Below are positions 1-8,153 of a DNA stretch of 64,000 nt, piece by piece (position 1 is the stretch's first letter; each line of letters begins with the position of its first letter). This DNA comes from Streptomyces sp. BK208 (GTDB lineage Bacteria; Actinomycetota; Actinomycetes; Streptomycetales; Streptomycetaceae). The notes under the pieces are model-generated. The model searched no databases, had not been told where the DNA came from, and saw nothing but the letters and a program-made list of their open reading frames with translations. The stretch covers positions 62,001 through 126,000 of the forward strand of contig NZ_SOAV01000002.1 in assembly GCF_004364245.1 (NCBI RefSeq), given 5' to 3'. The position numbers were made by a program, and so were the translations under genes.

Positions 1-89
1 TGATACGCAACCCCGACCGGTGACTGCGGTCGGCTCCCCGGTTCGCGTATGGTCACGCACATCTACCCCCGGCGACCCGTGGTGCATCC

Positions 90-779
90 GTGATCCGATT
101 CGACAACGTCTCCAAGGTCTACCCCAAACAGAGCCACCCAGCCCTCAGGGACGTCTCCCTGGAGGTCGAGAAGGGCGAGTTCGTCTTCCTCGTGGGATCC
201 TCCGGCTCCGGAAAGTCCACCTTCCTGCGGCTGATCCTCCGCGAGGAGCGGTGCAGCCACGGTCAGGTGCACGTGCTGGGCAAGGACCTCGCCCGCCTGT
301 CCAACTGGAAGGTGCCGCAGATGCGGCGCCAGCTGGGGACGGTCTTCCAGGACTTCCGCCTGCTGCCGAACAAGACGGTCGGCGAGAACGTCGCCTTCGC
401 GCAGGAGGTCATCGGCAAGTCCCGCGGCGAGATCCGCAAGTCCGTGCCGCAGGTGCTCGACCTCGTCGGGCTCGGCGGCAAGGAGGACCGCAGGCCGGGC
501 GAGCTGTCCGGTGGTGAGCAGCAGCGCGTCGCCATCGCCCGCGCCTTCGTCAACCGGCCCAAGCTGCTGATCGCCGACGAGCCCACGGGCAACCTGGACC
601 CGCAGACCTCCGTCGGCATCATGAAGCTGCTCGACCGCATCAACCGGACGGGCACCACCGTGGTGATGGCCACGCACGACCAGAACATCGTGGACCAGAT
701 GCGCAAGCGCGTCATCGAGCTGGAGAAGGGCCGCCTCGTCCGGGACCAGGCACGCGGTGTCTACGGCTACCAGCACTGA
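90..779 (+). CDS. ftsE: Cell division ATP-binding protein FtsE
   Basis: 229-residue ABC ATPase that, with FtsX, forms the FtsEX complex at the inner face of the membrane; FtsEX transmits ATP hydrolysis to periplasmic peptidoglycan hydrolases during division. Visible motifs are Walker [10 protein letters not shown] near residue 38, Q-loop [14 protein letters not shown], signature LSGGEQQR, Walker [13 protein letters not shown] and the switch histidine in ATHD. These are typical FtsE sequences. GTG start at 90, since the conserved [12 protein letters not shown] begins there. ftsX follows after 31 bp, so the two are surely one transcript. Length is normal for the family. Confidence 0.96.
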   Translation: MIRFDNVSKVYPKQSHPALRDVSLEVEKGEFVFLVGSSGSGKSTFLRLILREERCSHGQVHVLGKDLARLSNWKVPQMRRQLGTVFQDFRLLPNKTVGENVAFAQEVIGKSRGEIRKSVPQVLDLVGLGGKEDRRPGELSGGEQQRVAIARAFVNRPKLLIADEPTGNLDPQTSVGIMKLLDRINRTGTTVVMATHDQNIVDQMRKRVIELEKGRLVRDQARGVYGYQH

Positions 780-810
780 CGACGAGGAACGAAAGGCTTA
801 ACGAGACGCC

Positions 811-1728
811 ATGCGCGCCCAGTTCGTAGTCTCGGAGATCGGTGTCGGTCTTCGTCGCAATCTCACGATGACCTTCGCGGTCATCGTCTCGGTCGCCCTG
901 TCGCTGGCCCTGTTCGGCGGTTCCCTGCTGATGAGCGACCAGGTCAGCACCATGAAGGGCTACTGGTACGACAAGGTCAACGTCTCGGTCTTCCTCTGCA
1001 ACAAGAGCGACGCGGAGTCCGACCCCAACTGCGCCAAGGGCGCGGTGACCGAGGACCAGAAGAAGCAGATCATGGCCGACCTCGACGAGATGACCGTCGT
1101 CGACAAGGTGACGTACGAGTCCCAGGACGAGGCGTACAAGCACTACAAGGAGCAGTTCGGCGACTCGCCGCTGGCCAGCTCCCTCACGCCGGACCAGATG
1201 CAGGAGTCGTACCGGATCAAGCTCAAGGACCCGGAGAAGTACCAGGTCATCGCGACCGCCTTCGACGGCCGCGAGGGCGTGCAGTCCGTGCAGGACCAGA
1301 AGGGCATCCTGGACAACCTCTTCGGCCTGCTCAACGGCATGAACTGGGCGGCCCGCGCGGTGATGGCCCTCATGCTGGTCGTCGCGCTGATGCTGATCGT
1401 CAACACCGTGCGCGTCTCGGCGTTCAGCCGGCGCCGCGAGACCGGCATCATGCGCCTGGTGGGGGCCTCGGGCTTCTACATCCAGGCGCCGTTCATCATG
1501 GAGGCGGCGGTCGCCGGCCTCATCGGCGGCGGTGTCGCCTGCGGCTTCCTGGTGATCGCCAGGTACTTCATCATCGACCACGGACTCGCCCTGTCCGAGA
1601 AGCTGAACCTGATCAACTTCATCGGCTGGGACGCCGTCCTGACGAAGCTGCCGCTCATCCTGGCCACGAGTCTGCTGATGCCCGCGTTGGCCGCGTTCTT
1701 CGCGCTGCGCAAGTACCTGAAGGTGTGA
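811..1728 (+). CDS. ftsX: Cell division protein FtsX (permease-like subunit)
   Basis: 305 residues, the membrane partner of FtsE. The N-terminal membrane segment (about residues 20-42, FAVIVSVALSLALFGGSLL) is followed by a large extracytoplasmic domain (about 45-170) with two cysteines (CNKSDAESDPNC). Three C-terminal membrane segments follow (about 180-300), with the FtsX-typical SAFSRRRETGIMRLVGAS cytoplasmic loop. The extracytoplasmic loop is the part known in the family to engage peptidoglycan hydrolases or their regulators. ATG at 811 lies after a GAAAGG-like ribosome site. A strong hairpin 14 bp after the stop ends the ftsEX unit. Confidence 0.95.
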   Translation: MRAQFVVSEIGVGLRRNLTMTFAVIVSVALSLALFGGSLLMSDQVSTMKGYWYDKVNVSVFLCNKSDAESDPNCAKGAVTEDQKKQIMADLDEMTVVDKVTYESQDEAYKHYKEQFGDSPLASSLTPDQMQESYRIKLKDPEKYQVIATAFDGREGVQSVQDQKGILDNLFGLLNGMNWAARAVMALMLVVALMLIVNTVRVSAFSRRRETGIMRLVGASGFYIQAPFIMEAAVAGLIGGGVACGFLVIARYFIIDHGLALSEKLNLINFIGWDAVLTKLPLILATSLLMPALAAFFALRKYLKV

Positions 1729-1741
1729 CACATCCCAAGGG

Positions 1742-1769
1742 GGTCGCACGGTCAAGCGACCGTGCGGCC
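1742..1769 (+). terminator. Intrinsic-type terminator after ftsX
   Basis: 12-bp stem GGTCGCACGGTC / GACCGTGCGGCC with one G-U wobble and an AAGC loop, 13 bases after the ftsX stop. There is no long U-tract, as is usual in Streptomyces. Confidence 0.8.
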
Positions 1770-1796
1770 CTTGTGCGTTGTCCTAGACTCACCGGC

Positions 1797-2996
1797 ATGT
1801 CAGGTCGTGACCTGTTCTGTCAGCCCCGTCGCGTACGCCACGGGGCCGCCCTGACCTTGGTGTTCGCGAGCGTGCTCGTCGCGGGCGCGGCCAGCGGCTC
1901 GCTGCCCGGGACCGACCGGAAGTCCGAGCCGGACGCGGCCCGTTCGGCGACACCGGCCGGACCGCAGGCCCGGCACGACGACGTCGCCCGCGCGGCGGCC
2001 GAGGCGATGGCCGACGGCAAGTCCCCGGTGGAGGCCGCCGAACGCGCGGTCAGCCGCAGCGGGGACCGGTGGGGATCCGTCTACTCCCAGGGCGAGTACG
2101 AGGAGTTGGAGGACGCCCTCGACGGCCGGTACACCGGCGTCGGACTCTCCGCGCGCCGCGAGCGCGACGGACGCATCGAGGTGACCCGGGTGCGCTCCGG
2201 CTCGCCCGCCGCCGACGCCGGCATCCGCCGGGGCGACCAGTTGCGCAGTGTCGACGGCGAGCGGGTCGACGGGCGGCCCGTCACCGAGGTCGTCTCCATA
2301 CTGCGCGGCGACGCCGAGCGCGAGCCCGCCGGCACCGCGGTCCGGCTGGGCCTGGAGCGGGGCACGCGCGCGTGGACCGAGACCCTGCGGCGCGCCCGGC
2401 TGTCCACGGACCCGGTGACCGTCCGCAGGCCCGCCGAGGGCCTCACCGTCGTCAAGGTCACCTCCTTCAGCAAGGGCGTCGGCGGGCAGGTGCGCGAGGC
2501 CGTGGCGCGGGTGCCGTCCGGCGTCGGCGTCGTCCTCGACCTGCGCGGCAACTCCGGCGGTCTGGTCACCGAGGCCGTGACCGCCGCCTCCGCCTTCCTC
2601 GACGGCGGCCTGGTCGCCACGTACGACGTCGACGGCGATCAGCGGGCCCTGCACGCCGAACCCGGCGGCGACACCGCCCGCCCCCTGGTCGCGCTCGTCG
2701 ACGGCGGCACCATGAGCGCGGCCGAGCTGCTCACCGGCGCCCTCCAGGACCGCGGCCGGGCGGTCGTCCTGGGCTCGCGCACCTTCGGCAAGGGCTCGGT
2801 GCAGATGCCGAGCCGGCTGCCCGGCGGCTCGGTGGCCGAGCTGACCGTCGGCCACTACCGCACCCCCTCAGGGCGCGGCGTGGACGGCACGGGCCTCACG
2901 CCCGACCTGGAGGTCGACCCGGCGGACCCGGCCGCGCTGGACCGGGCCCGGACGGTACTGAGCGGACTGGGGCGCCAGGCGCAGGACCCCGCGTAA
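1797..2996 (+). CDS. Secreted/membrane S41 carboxyl-terminal processing protease with PDZ domain
   Basis: 399-residue CtpA-like serine protease. An N-terminal hydrophobic segment (about residues 14-35, [17 protein letters not shown]) acts as signal or anchor. A linker precedes a PDZ domain (about 115-200, with YTGVGL and [15 protein letters not shown]). The S41 core follows, with [24 protein letters not shown] and the catalytic-serine block [11 protein letters not shown]; the general-base lysine is in TFGKGSVQ. The family cleaves proteins near their C termini outside the membrane; the substrate here is unknown. The ATG at 1797 is chosen because residues before it are not family-like and a -10 hexamer TAGACT (1784-1789) sits 7 bp upstream, which suggests a leaderless mRNA. 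The gene lies between ftsEX and smpB. Confidence 0.9.
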   Translation: MSGRDLFCQPRRVRHGAALTLVFASVLVAGAASGSLPGTDRKSEPDAARSATPAGPQARHDDVARAAAEAMADGKSPVEAAERAVSRSGDRWGSVYSQGEYEELEDALDGRYTGVGLSARRERDGRIEVTRVRSGSPAADAGIRRGDQLRSVDGERVDGRPVTEVVSILRGDAEREPAGTAVRLGLERGTRAWTETLRRARLSTDPVTVRRPAEGLTVVKVTSFSKGVGGQVREAVARVPSGVGVVLDLRGNSGGLVTEAVTAASAFLDGGLVATYDVDGDQRALHAEPGGDTARPLVALVDGGTMSAAELLTGALQDRGRAVVLGSRTFGKGSVQMPSRLPGGSVAELTVGHYRTPSGRGVDGTGLTPDLEVDPADPAALDRARTVLSGLGRQAQDPA

Positions 2997-3042
2997 TCGG
3001 CTTTCCGCAGGACCCCTCCGTAGTGCCAAAATGGACCGCACT

Positions 3043-3522
3043 ATGGCTAAGGAAAAAGGGCGCAAGCTGATCGCGCAGAACAAGAAGGCGCGGCACGACT
3101 ACCAGATCCTCGACACCTACGAGGCCGGCCTCGTGCTGTCGGGCACCGAGGTGAAGTCGCTGCGCCAGGGGCGGGCCTCGCTGGCCGACGGGTTCGTGCA
3201 GCTGGACGGTCACGAGGCGTGGCTGCACAACGTGCACGTGCCGGAGTACAGCCAGGGCACCTGGACCAACCACAGCGCCCGCCGCAAGCGGAAGCTGCTG
3301 CTGCACCGGGTGGAGATCGACAAGCTGGAGTCGAAGTCCCAGGAGACGGGGCACACCATCGTCCCCTTGGCGCTCTACTTCAAGGACGGCCGGGCCAAGG
3401 TCGAGATCGCGCTGGCGCGCGGCAAGAAGGAGTACGACAAGCGGCAGACCCTCCGGGAGAAGCAGGACCGCCGCGAGGCGGAGCGGACGATCTCGGCGAT
3501 CCGCCGCAAGCAGCGGGCCTGA
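3043..3522 (+). CDS. smpB: SsrA-binding protein SmpB
   Basis: 159 residues. Binds the tRNA-like domain of tmRNA and delivers it to stalled ribosomes for trans-translation. Family features are [10 protein letters not shown], the [20 protein letters not shown] block, and the basic C-terminal tail [21 protein letters not shown]. The start is placed at ATG 3043 ([12 protein letters not shown]), matching the family's N terminus; an in-frame ATG at 3031 would add MDRT. No clear Shine-Dalgarno precedes either. The tmRNA gene itself begins about 90 bp downstream, so both partners are encoded together. Confidence 0.95.
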   Translation: MAKEKGRKLIAQNKKARHDYQILDTYEAGLVLSGTEVKSLRQGRASLADGFVQLDGHEAWLHNVHVPEYSQGTWTNHSARRKRKLLLHRVEIDKLESKSQETGHTIVPLALYFKDGRAKVEIALARGKKEYDKRQTLREKQDRREAERTISAIRRKQRA

Positions 3523-3615
3523 GCCGCGGGAATAGGCTGGCACGTGCGTGCGTTGGTCACGTACGATGGCAAGCACACCTCACAGCGGGTGTGACTGTGA
3601 TTGAAAAATCAACAT

Positions 3616-4011
3616 GGGGATGATCGGTTTCGACAGCGGCTGTCGAAGCAGGGGAAGCGTGTCGAGGAAGCGGCCATGATCTCGTAAACCACAGGCCGAA
3701 AAAATAATCGCCAACACCAAGCGCGATTCCTCCCAGCAGGCCTTCGCCCTCGCTGCCTGATCTCAGGTAGCGAAGCGAGCCTCCTACTAAGGGAGTGTCA
3801 GCCCGGGGCTGTTCCCGACCCGGATCCTGGCATCAGCTAGGGGACTAAACCTTGATCCCGGTCACGGGGTGAAGAGGGAAACCAAACAGTGACTGGGCCC
3901 GTCGGAGACTTGTTCGCGTGATCTCCGGGGCCGAGAAAATCGAAGCGAACTGCACACGGAGAAGCCCTGATTCCGCACCGTTGGACGCGGGTTCGATTCC
4001 CGCCATCTCCA
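3616..4011 (+). ncRNA. ssrA: tmRNA (ssrA)
   Basis: Transfer-messenger RNA of about 396 nt that rescues stalled ribosomes and tags the nascent chain. The 5' end GGGGATG pairs with CATCTCC at 4004-4010 to form the acceptor stem, followed by discriminator A4011. The T-arm GCGGGTTCGATTCCCGC is at 3988-4004. CCA is not encoded. The tag frame at 3710-3760 reads ANTKRDSSQQAFALAA then TGA, the actinobacterial-type tag ending in LAA. The 5' core GATCGGTTTCGACAG is typical. Upstream, TACGAT at 3562 could be a -10 box for a processed precursor, with a small inverted repeat at 3574-3593; neither is certain. Confidence 0.96.
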
Positions 4012-4024
4012 CATTCCCAGGAGA

Positions 4025-4064
4025 CCCCTGGGTCCCCGGACACGTCCGTGGGCCCGGGGGTTTT
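4025..4064 (+). terminator. Rho-independent terminator of ssrA
   Basis: 11-bp stem CCCCTGGGTCC (4025-4035) / GGGCCCGGGGG (4050-4060) with two wobble pairs, and a smaller CGGA/TCCG hairpin inside. It is followed directly by TTTT. It lies between ssrA and the convergent MFS gene. Confidence 0.8.
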
Positions 4065-4070
4065 CCGTGT

Positions 4071-5366
4071 TCAGGAGGCTCTGCGGGGTGGCAGCAGGGT
4101 CAGGAGGAGGGCCGTCGCGGCCGCGGTGACCGGGACGGTGTAGGCGGCGGTGGGGGAGACGTGCTCCACCGTCCAGCCGCCCGCCGCGCTGCCGCAGGCG
4201 ATGCCGCCGAGCAGCCCGGTCACCGCCAGGGTCATGCCCTCGTTCAGGCGTCCCTCCGGGGTGCGGTGCTGGACCAGGGTCATGGTGGTGACCATCGTCG
4301 GGGCCGTCGCCATCCCGCCGACCAGGAGCGTGAGCGCCAGCAGGGGCAGCGAGCCGCTGAGCGAGGCCGCGAGCAGGGGCAGCGCCAGCAGGGCCGTCAT
4401 CGCGGCCACGCACCAGGGCAGACGGTGCTCGGCCGGACCGGTCGGCCGGACGGCGCCGTACAGCAGCCCCGCCGCACAGGACCCGGCCGCCTGCAGGGCG
4501 AGGACGGTGCCGGCCGCCGCGCGGTGTCCCTGCGCGTCGGCGAACGCGATGGTGACGACCTCCATGGCCCCGAAGATCCCGCCCATCGCCAGGCACACCA
4601 CCAGCAGCGGCGGGATGCCCGGGGCCCGGACGGGCGACTTCGCCGTCGGCCGCGGGCGGGCCGGCGGCTCGGTCGAGCGCTGGGCGGCGAACAGCAGCAT
4701 GCCGGTCACCAGCAGCACCACGCCCACCAGCGTCCCCGCCTCCGGGAACAACGCGGTGCACAGGAACGCCGCGAGGACCGGGCCCAGCATGAAGCACAGC
4801 TCGTCCGTGGCCTGCTCGAAGGAGTTCGCGGTGTGCAGCGCGTCGGCGTCGCCCTTCAGCAGGTGGGCCCAGCGGGCACGGGCCATGCCGCCGGTGTTGG
4901 GCGTCGTCGCGGTGGCGGCGTACGCGGCGAACAGGGTCCAGGCGGGCGCCCCGTACCGCACGCACAGCAGCAGGGCGACGGAGCCCAGCGCGGCGAACAG
5001 GGTGGCGGGCACGGCCACCCGGGCCTGCCCGTACCGGTCCACGAGCCGTGCCGTCCACGGGGCGACCAGCGCCGTCGCCGCCAGTCCCGTCGCGGTGACG
5101 GCGCCGGCGAGGGCGTACGAACCACGGGTGGCGGCGATCATCACGACCGCGCTCACGCTGAACATGCCCATGGGCAGCCGGGCGACGAGATTGCCGACCG
5201 TGAAACCCCGCGCTCCGGGCGTGGACAGGAGACGCCGGTACGGACCGGGCGGCCGGCGCCGGATGCGGGGGCGGAAGTCGGCCGCGACCACGGCGTCGGC
5301 GGTGACGGACAGGAAGAGGGCGGACTGAGCGGGACGGGACGGGCGCGCTGGGGTCGGTGTCGGCAT
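4071..5366 (-). CDS. MFS transporter (probable drug/metabolite exporter)
   Basis: 431-residue 12-helix major facilitator. Hydrophobic segments start around residue 60 (FTVGNLVARLPMGMFSVSAVV), after a basic, proline-rich cytoplasmic N terminus of about 50 residues. The first cytoplasmic loop, APWTARLVDRYGQARV, resembles MFS motif A (G-x-L-x-D-R-x-G-R). Start at ATG 5366, preceded by GGTGGA. It is divergently arranged with the LysR gene at 5450, 83 bp away, which suggests local control of the exporter by that regulator. The substrate cannot be told from sequence. Confidence 0.85.
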   Translation of the reverse strand: MPTPTPARPSRPAQSALFLSVTADAVVAADFRPRIRRRPPGPYRRLLSTPGARGFTVGNLVARLPMGMFSVSAVVMIAATRGSYALAGAVTATGLAATALVAPWTARLVDRYGQARVAVPATLFAALGSVALLLCVRYGAPAWTLFAAYAATATTPNTGGMARARWAHLLKGDADALHTANSFEQATDELCFMLGPVLAAFLCTALFPEAGTLVGVVLLVTGMLLFAAQRSTEPPARPRPTAKSPVRAPGIPPLLVVCLAMGGIFGAMEVVTIAFADAQGHRAAAGTVLALQAAGSCAAGLLYGAVRPTGPAEHRLPWCVAAMTALLALPLLAASLSGSLPLLALTLLVGGMATAPTMVTTMTLVQHRTPEGRLNEGMTLAVTGLLGGIACGSAAGGWTVEHVSPTAAYTVPVTAAATALLLTLLPPRRAS

Positions 5367-5449
5367 GCGTCCACCGTCGCCCGGAGGTGATCGGGGGGTC
5401 CAACACCTTCTCCGTCGCCATTCACGCACCAGCGTTGTAGGTTCGCCGG

Positions 5450-6421
5450 ATGCCCGCACCCGCCTCCGTCGATCCCCGTCTCCTGCGCGCCTTCGTCGCC
5501 GTCACCGAGGAACTGCACTTCACCCGCGCCGCCGCCCGGCTCTACGTCGCCCAGCAGGCGCTCAGCCGGGACGTCCGGCGTCTGGAGCGGGAGTTGGGCG
5601 TCGAGCTGTTCGTCCGTACCACCCGGCAGGTGACGTTGACGGCCGACGGCGAGCGGCTGCTGCCGTACGCCCGCCGGGTCCTCCAGGCGCAGGACGACCT
5701 GCTGGCCGCCTTCGGCCAGGCCCGCCCGCTGCTCGTCGACCTCAACTCCCCGGGCCTCCTCACCGGCCGCCTGGTACTCGAGCGGGCCCGCGCGCTCGCG
5801 CCCGAGCAGGAGCTGATGGCGCGTTACGAGAGCGGACTGACCCACGCCGCCGGTGAGCTGCTCGCGGGCCGCATCGACGCCTCCTTCGGCCGGTTCGCGG
5901 GGCTGCCCCCGGCGTTGCGGGCGGGGCTCGGCCACCAGCCGGTGCGCTACGAGCCCATGGCGGTCGTGCTGCCCGAGGACCATCCGCTGGCCCGGCAGGC
6001 GCGCGTGCCGCTGTCCGCACTCGCGGGGGAGCACGTGTACGCCGGGGCGGGCAACCCGCGCACGCCGGAGTGGACCGACCTCGCGCACCGCCTGTTCGAG
6101 GGGCGCGGTATCCGGGTCGCGCCCCCCGCGCCGCTGGCCGTCGGCGAGGAGGAGTTCCAGCGCATCATGGACAAGACGCGCAATCCCATCCTCGCCGTAC
6201 AGAGCTTTCCGGCCATGCCCGCGACCGTCGTGCGCCCCCTCGTCGACCCCGTGCCGCTCTCGCCGGTGTCGCTCGTCTGGCGAAACGGACTGAAGCATCC
6301 CGCGTTCGACGCGCTGCGTCGGGCGGCGGCCCAGGTCGCGACCGAAAAGGGTTGGCTCGAGGTTCCGGGCGACGGGTGGATTCCGGCCGCCGACGCCGCG
6401 GTGATGTCGGTCGACAAGTGA
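5450..6421 (+). CDS. LysR-family transcriptional regulator
   Basis: 323 residues. The N-terminal winged helix (about 5-65) has the diagnostic FTRAAARLYVAQQALSRDVRRLERELG and ends LFVRTTRQVTLTADGERLL. The C-terminal periplasmic-binding-protein-like effector domain spans about 90-300. It is divergent from the MFS gene and likely controls the shared 83-bp promoter. A -10-like TAGGTT (5438-5443) lies 6 bp before the ATG and no Shine-Dalgarno is seen, so the mRNA is probably leaderless. The effector is unknown. Confidence 0.9.
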   Translation: MPAPASVDPRLLRAFVAVTEELHFTRAAARLYVAQQALSRDVRRLERELGVELFVRTTRQVTLTADGERLLPYARRVLQAQDDLLAAFGQARPLLVDLNSPGLLTGRLVLERARALAPEQELMARYESGLTHAAGELLAGRIDASFGRFAGLPPALRAGLGHQPVRYEPMAVVLPEDHPLARQARVPLSALAGEHVYAGAGNPRTPEWTDLAHRLFEGRGIRVAPPAPLAVGEEEFQRIMDKTRNPILAVQSFPAMPATVVRPLVDPVPLSPVSLVWRNGLKHPAFDALRRAAAQVATEKGWLEVPGDGWIPAADAAVMSVDK

Positions 6422-6578
6422 CACGTGGCCACCACAGCTCCTCCGCGTGCGCTACATTCTTTGCCTGAGCACGGTGTGATACAGGGGGCGCTCGAAGCTG
6501 GTGGGGGCCGGTTCGGCCGACGAGTGCTCGGGGTCGTATGCGCACCCGGAAGTGTCCCGTGGGGGGAAGTGCGCGCGC

Positions 6579-8153
6579 GTGAAGAACTGGCAAAAAGACG
6601 CCCAACCGGAGTGGCCCGAGGTCGAGTCCGGGGCTAGTGATCGCTCGGAGGCAGGACGAGATGCTGATGCCACCGAGGTGCTGCCCCCGGCCCGGGCGTT
6701 TCCGTCGTCCGGGGTCTCCCCGATGAGCGCGGCGGAGTCCGGCGGGGCCGGCCGGTCCGAGTCCGTCCCTTCCGGGGCCGCCGGTTCCGACGGGTCCCAG
6801 GGGGCCGCGTCGGGCGCGGGGTGGTTCGGGGCGTCCGGTGGGAGCCCGCGCGGCCACGGCGGTCCCGCCGCCGACCGGACGGAGTTCCCCGGCTCCCGAA
6901 TAGCGGGCCACGGCCGCCGCGCGCCGGGCCAGGACCCGCTGGCCCAGGGGCGGATAACCTGGGGCAGACCGGACCAGGCCGGGGCGTACCCCGGCCACGC
7001 CGCCGCCCCGGGCAGCCCGCCGCACAGCGCCGCGCCGTACAGGACCGCGCCGTACAGCGCCGTGCCGGGCCGCGCCGTTCCGGCCGACGCCGCCCCGGGG
7101 GCCGATCCGTTCGGCAACGCTCCCTACGCCTCCCCGGCAGCCGGCCCCGGCCCCTCCCGCGGTGCCCGCGGCACCGGACCGGACCCCGACCGGACGGACG
7201 TCCTCCCGTCGGCCGGCCCCGCCGCCCCGGCCGCACCGACCCGCGCCTTCCCCGCGCCCGCTCCCGCTCCGATACCCGCACCCGCGCCCGCCACCGCCGC
7301 GCTCCGCGACCCGTGGCAGGAGCTGCCGGACACGGACGGCGACGCGCACACCGGTCCGGGTGCCGCCGAGCACACCCACGACCCGCACGAGGTCACGGTC
7401 CAACTCGACGCCGTCCAGCTGGGCGACGGCGTGCTGCTGCGCGCCGAGGGCGGGCACCGCAGCCGCCCCGAGCCCTCCGACGGACCCGTCTTCGTCGACG
7501 CGTCGGGCCGCCGCAGCCGTCTGTACCGCCGCTTCGGCATCCTGGTCGGCATCGCCTGCGCGGTCTACGCCGTCGTCATCGTCTCCACGCTGCTCTCCGG
7601 CAACTCCGACGCGCCCTGGATGCCCGCACCGGGCCAGCAGGAGGGCGCGCCCGCCGGACAGGTCGACACCACGCCGGTGCCCTCGCAGTCGGCGCAGCCC
7701 TCCGGCACCGGCGGCGACGCCGTCCCCGAGGCCAGCTCCTCGGCGGACTCCGACGCGGCGACCGCACCGGGCGCCGGGGTGCCCGCGTCCGGCGTGACCG
7801 GCGGCACCGCGGGACAGCAGCCCGGTACCGGCACGGGGTCCCAGACGTCGTCCGGGAGCGGCCGGACCGCGGGCGGTTCCGGCGCGACCGACCCCGACCC
7901 GGCCCAGTCGACGCAGTCGACGCCCTCCGCCCCCACCGGCCCGTCGGCCCCGGCGGGCGGCGGTACCTCCGTCGGCCCGACCGAGCCCACCGGCGGCTCC
8001 ACCACGGGCACCGACCCCGGCGTGGACGGCACCAACGCCAACGGCGCGGGGGACCCCGACCCCGTCGCGGGTCCGGCCGGCGCGCCCGTCGTGGTCGCCG
8101 GCCCGGCCGACACCTCCACGTCCCCTTCCCTGTCCCCGGAGAACACCCTCTGA
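6579..8153 (+). CDS. matA: MatA-like single-span membrane protein of the aggregation polysaccharide operon
   Basis: 524 residues. The cytoplasmic half (about 1-310) is low complexity and rich in Pro, Ala, Gly and Ser. One membrane span follows (about 322-342, FGILVGIACAVYAVVIVSTLL). The C-terminal half is a Ser/Thr/Pro/Gly-rich extracytoplasmic tail. GTG 6579 follows GGGGGGAAG at a normal distance. The stop overlaps the ATG of the next gene (TGATG), so translation is coupled. In S. coelicolor and S. lividans the equivalent pair matA-matB makes the poly-beta-1,6-GlcNAc-like polymer needed for pellet formation; the assignment here rests on position next to the matB-type synthase and on topology, since the sequence is mostly disordered. 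It probably helps assemble or export the polymer. Confidence 0.75.
   Translation: MKNWQKDAQPEWPEVESGASDRSEAGRDADATEVLPPARAFPSSGVSPMSAAESGGAGRSESVPSGAAGSDGSQGAASGAGWFGASGGSPRGHGGPAADRTEFPGSRIAGHGRRAPGQDPLAQGRITWGRPDQAGAYPGHAAAPGSPPHSAAPYRTAPYSAVPGRAVPADAAPGADPFGNAPYASPAAGPGPSRGARGTGPDPDRTDVLPSAGPAAPAAPTRAFPAPAPAPIPAPAPATAALRDPWQELPDTDGDAHTGPGAAEHTHDPHEVTVQLDAVQLGDGVLLRAEGGHRSRPEPSDGPVFVDASGRRSRLYRRFGILVGIACAVYAVVIVSTLLSGNSDAPWMPAPGQQEGAPAGQVDTTPVPSQSAQPSGTGGDAVPEASSSADSDAATAPGAGVPASGVTGGTAGQQPGTGTGSQTSSGSGRTAGGSGATDPDPAQSTQSTPSAPTGPSAPAGGGTSVGPTEPTGGSTTGTDPGVDGTNANGAGDPDPVAGPAGAPVVVAGPADTSTSPSLSPENTL

Noticed and set aside
6821..8152. Long frame upstream of and joined to matB
   Set aside because: It is an arginine-rich shadow of matA; the matB signal-anchor, coupled ATG and domain start lie at 8153.
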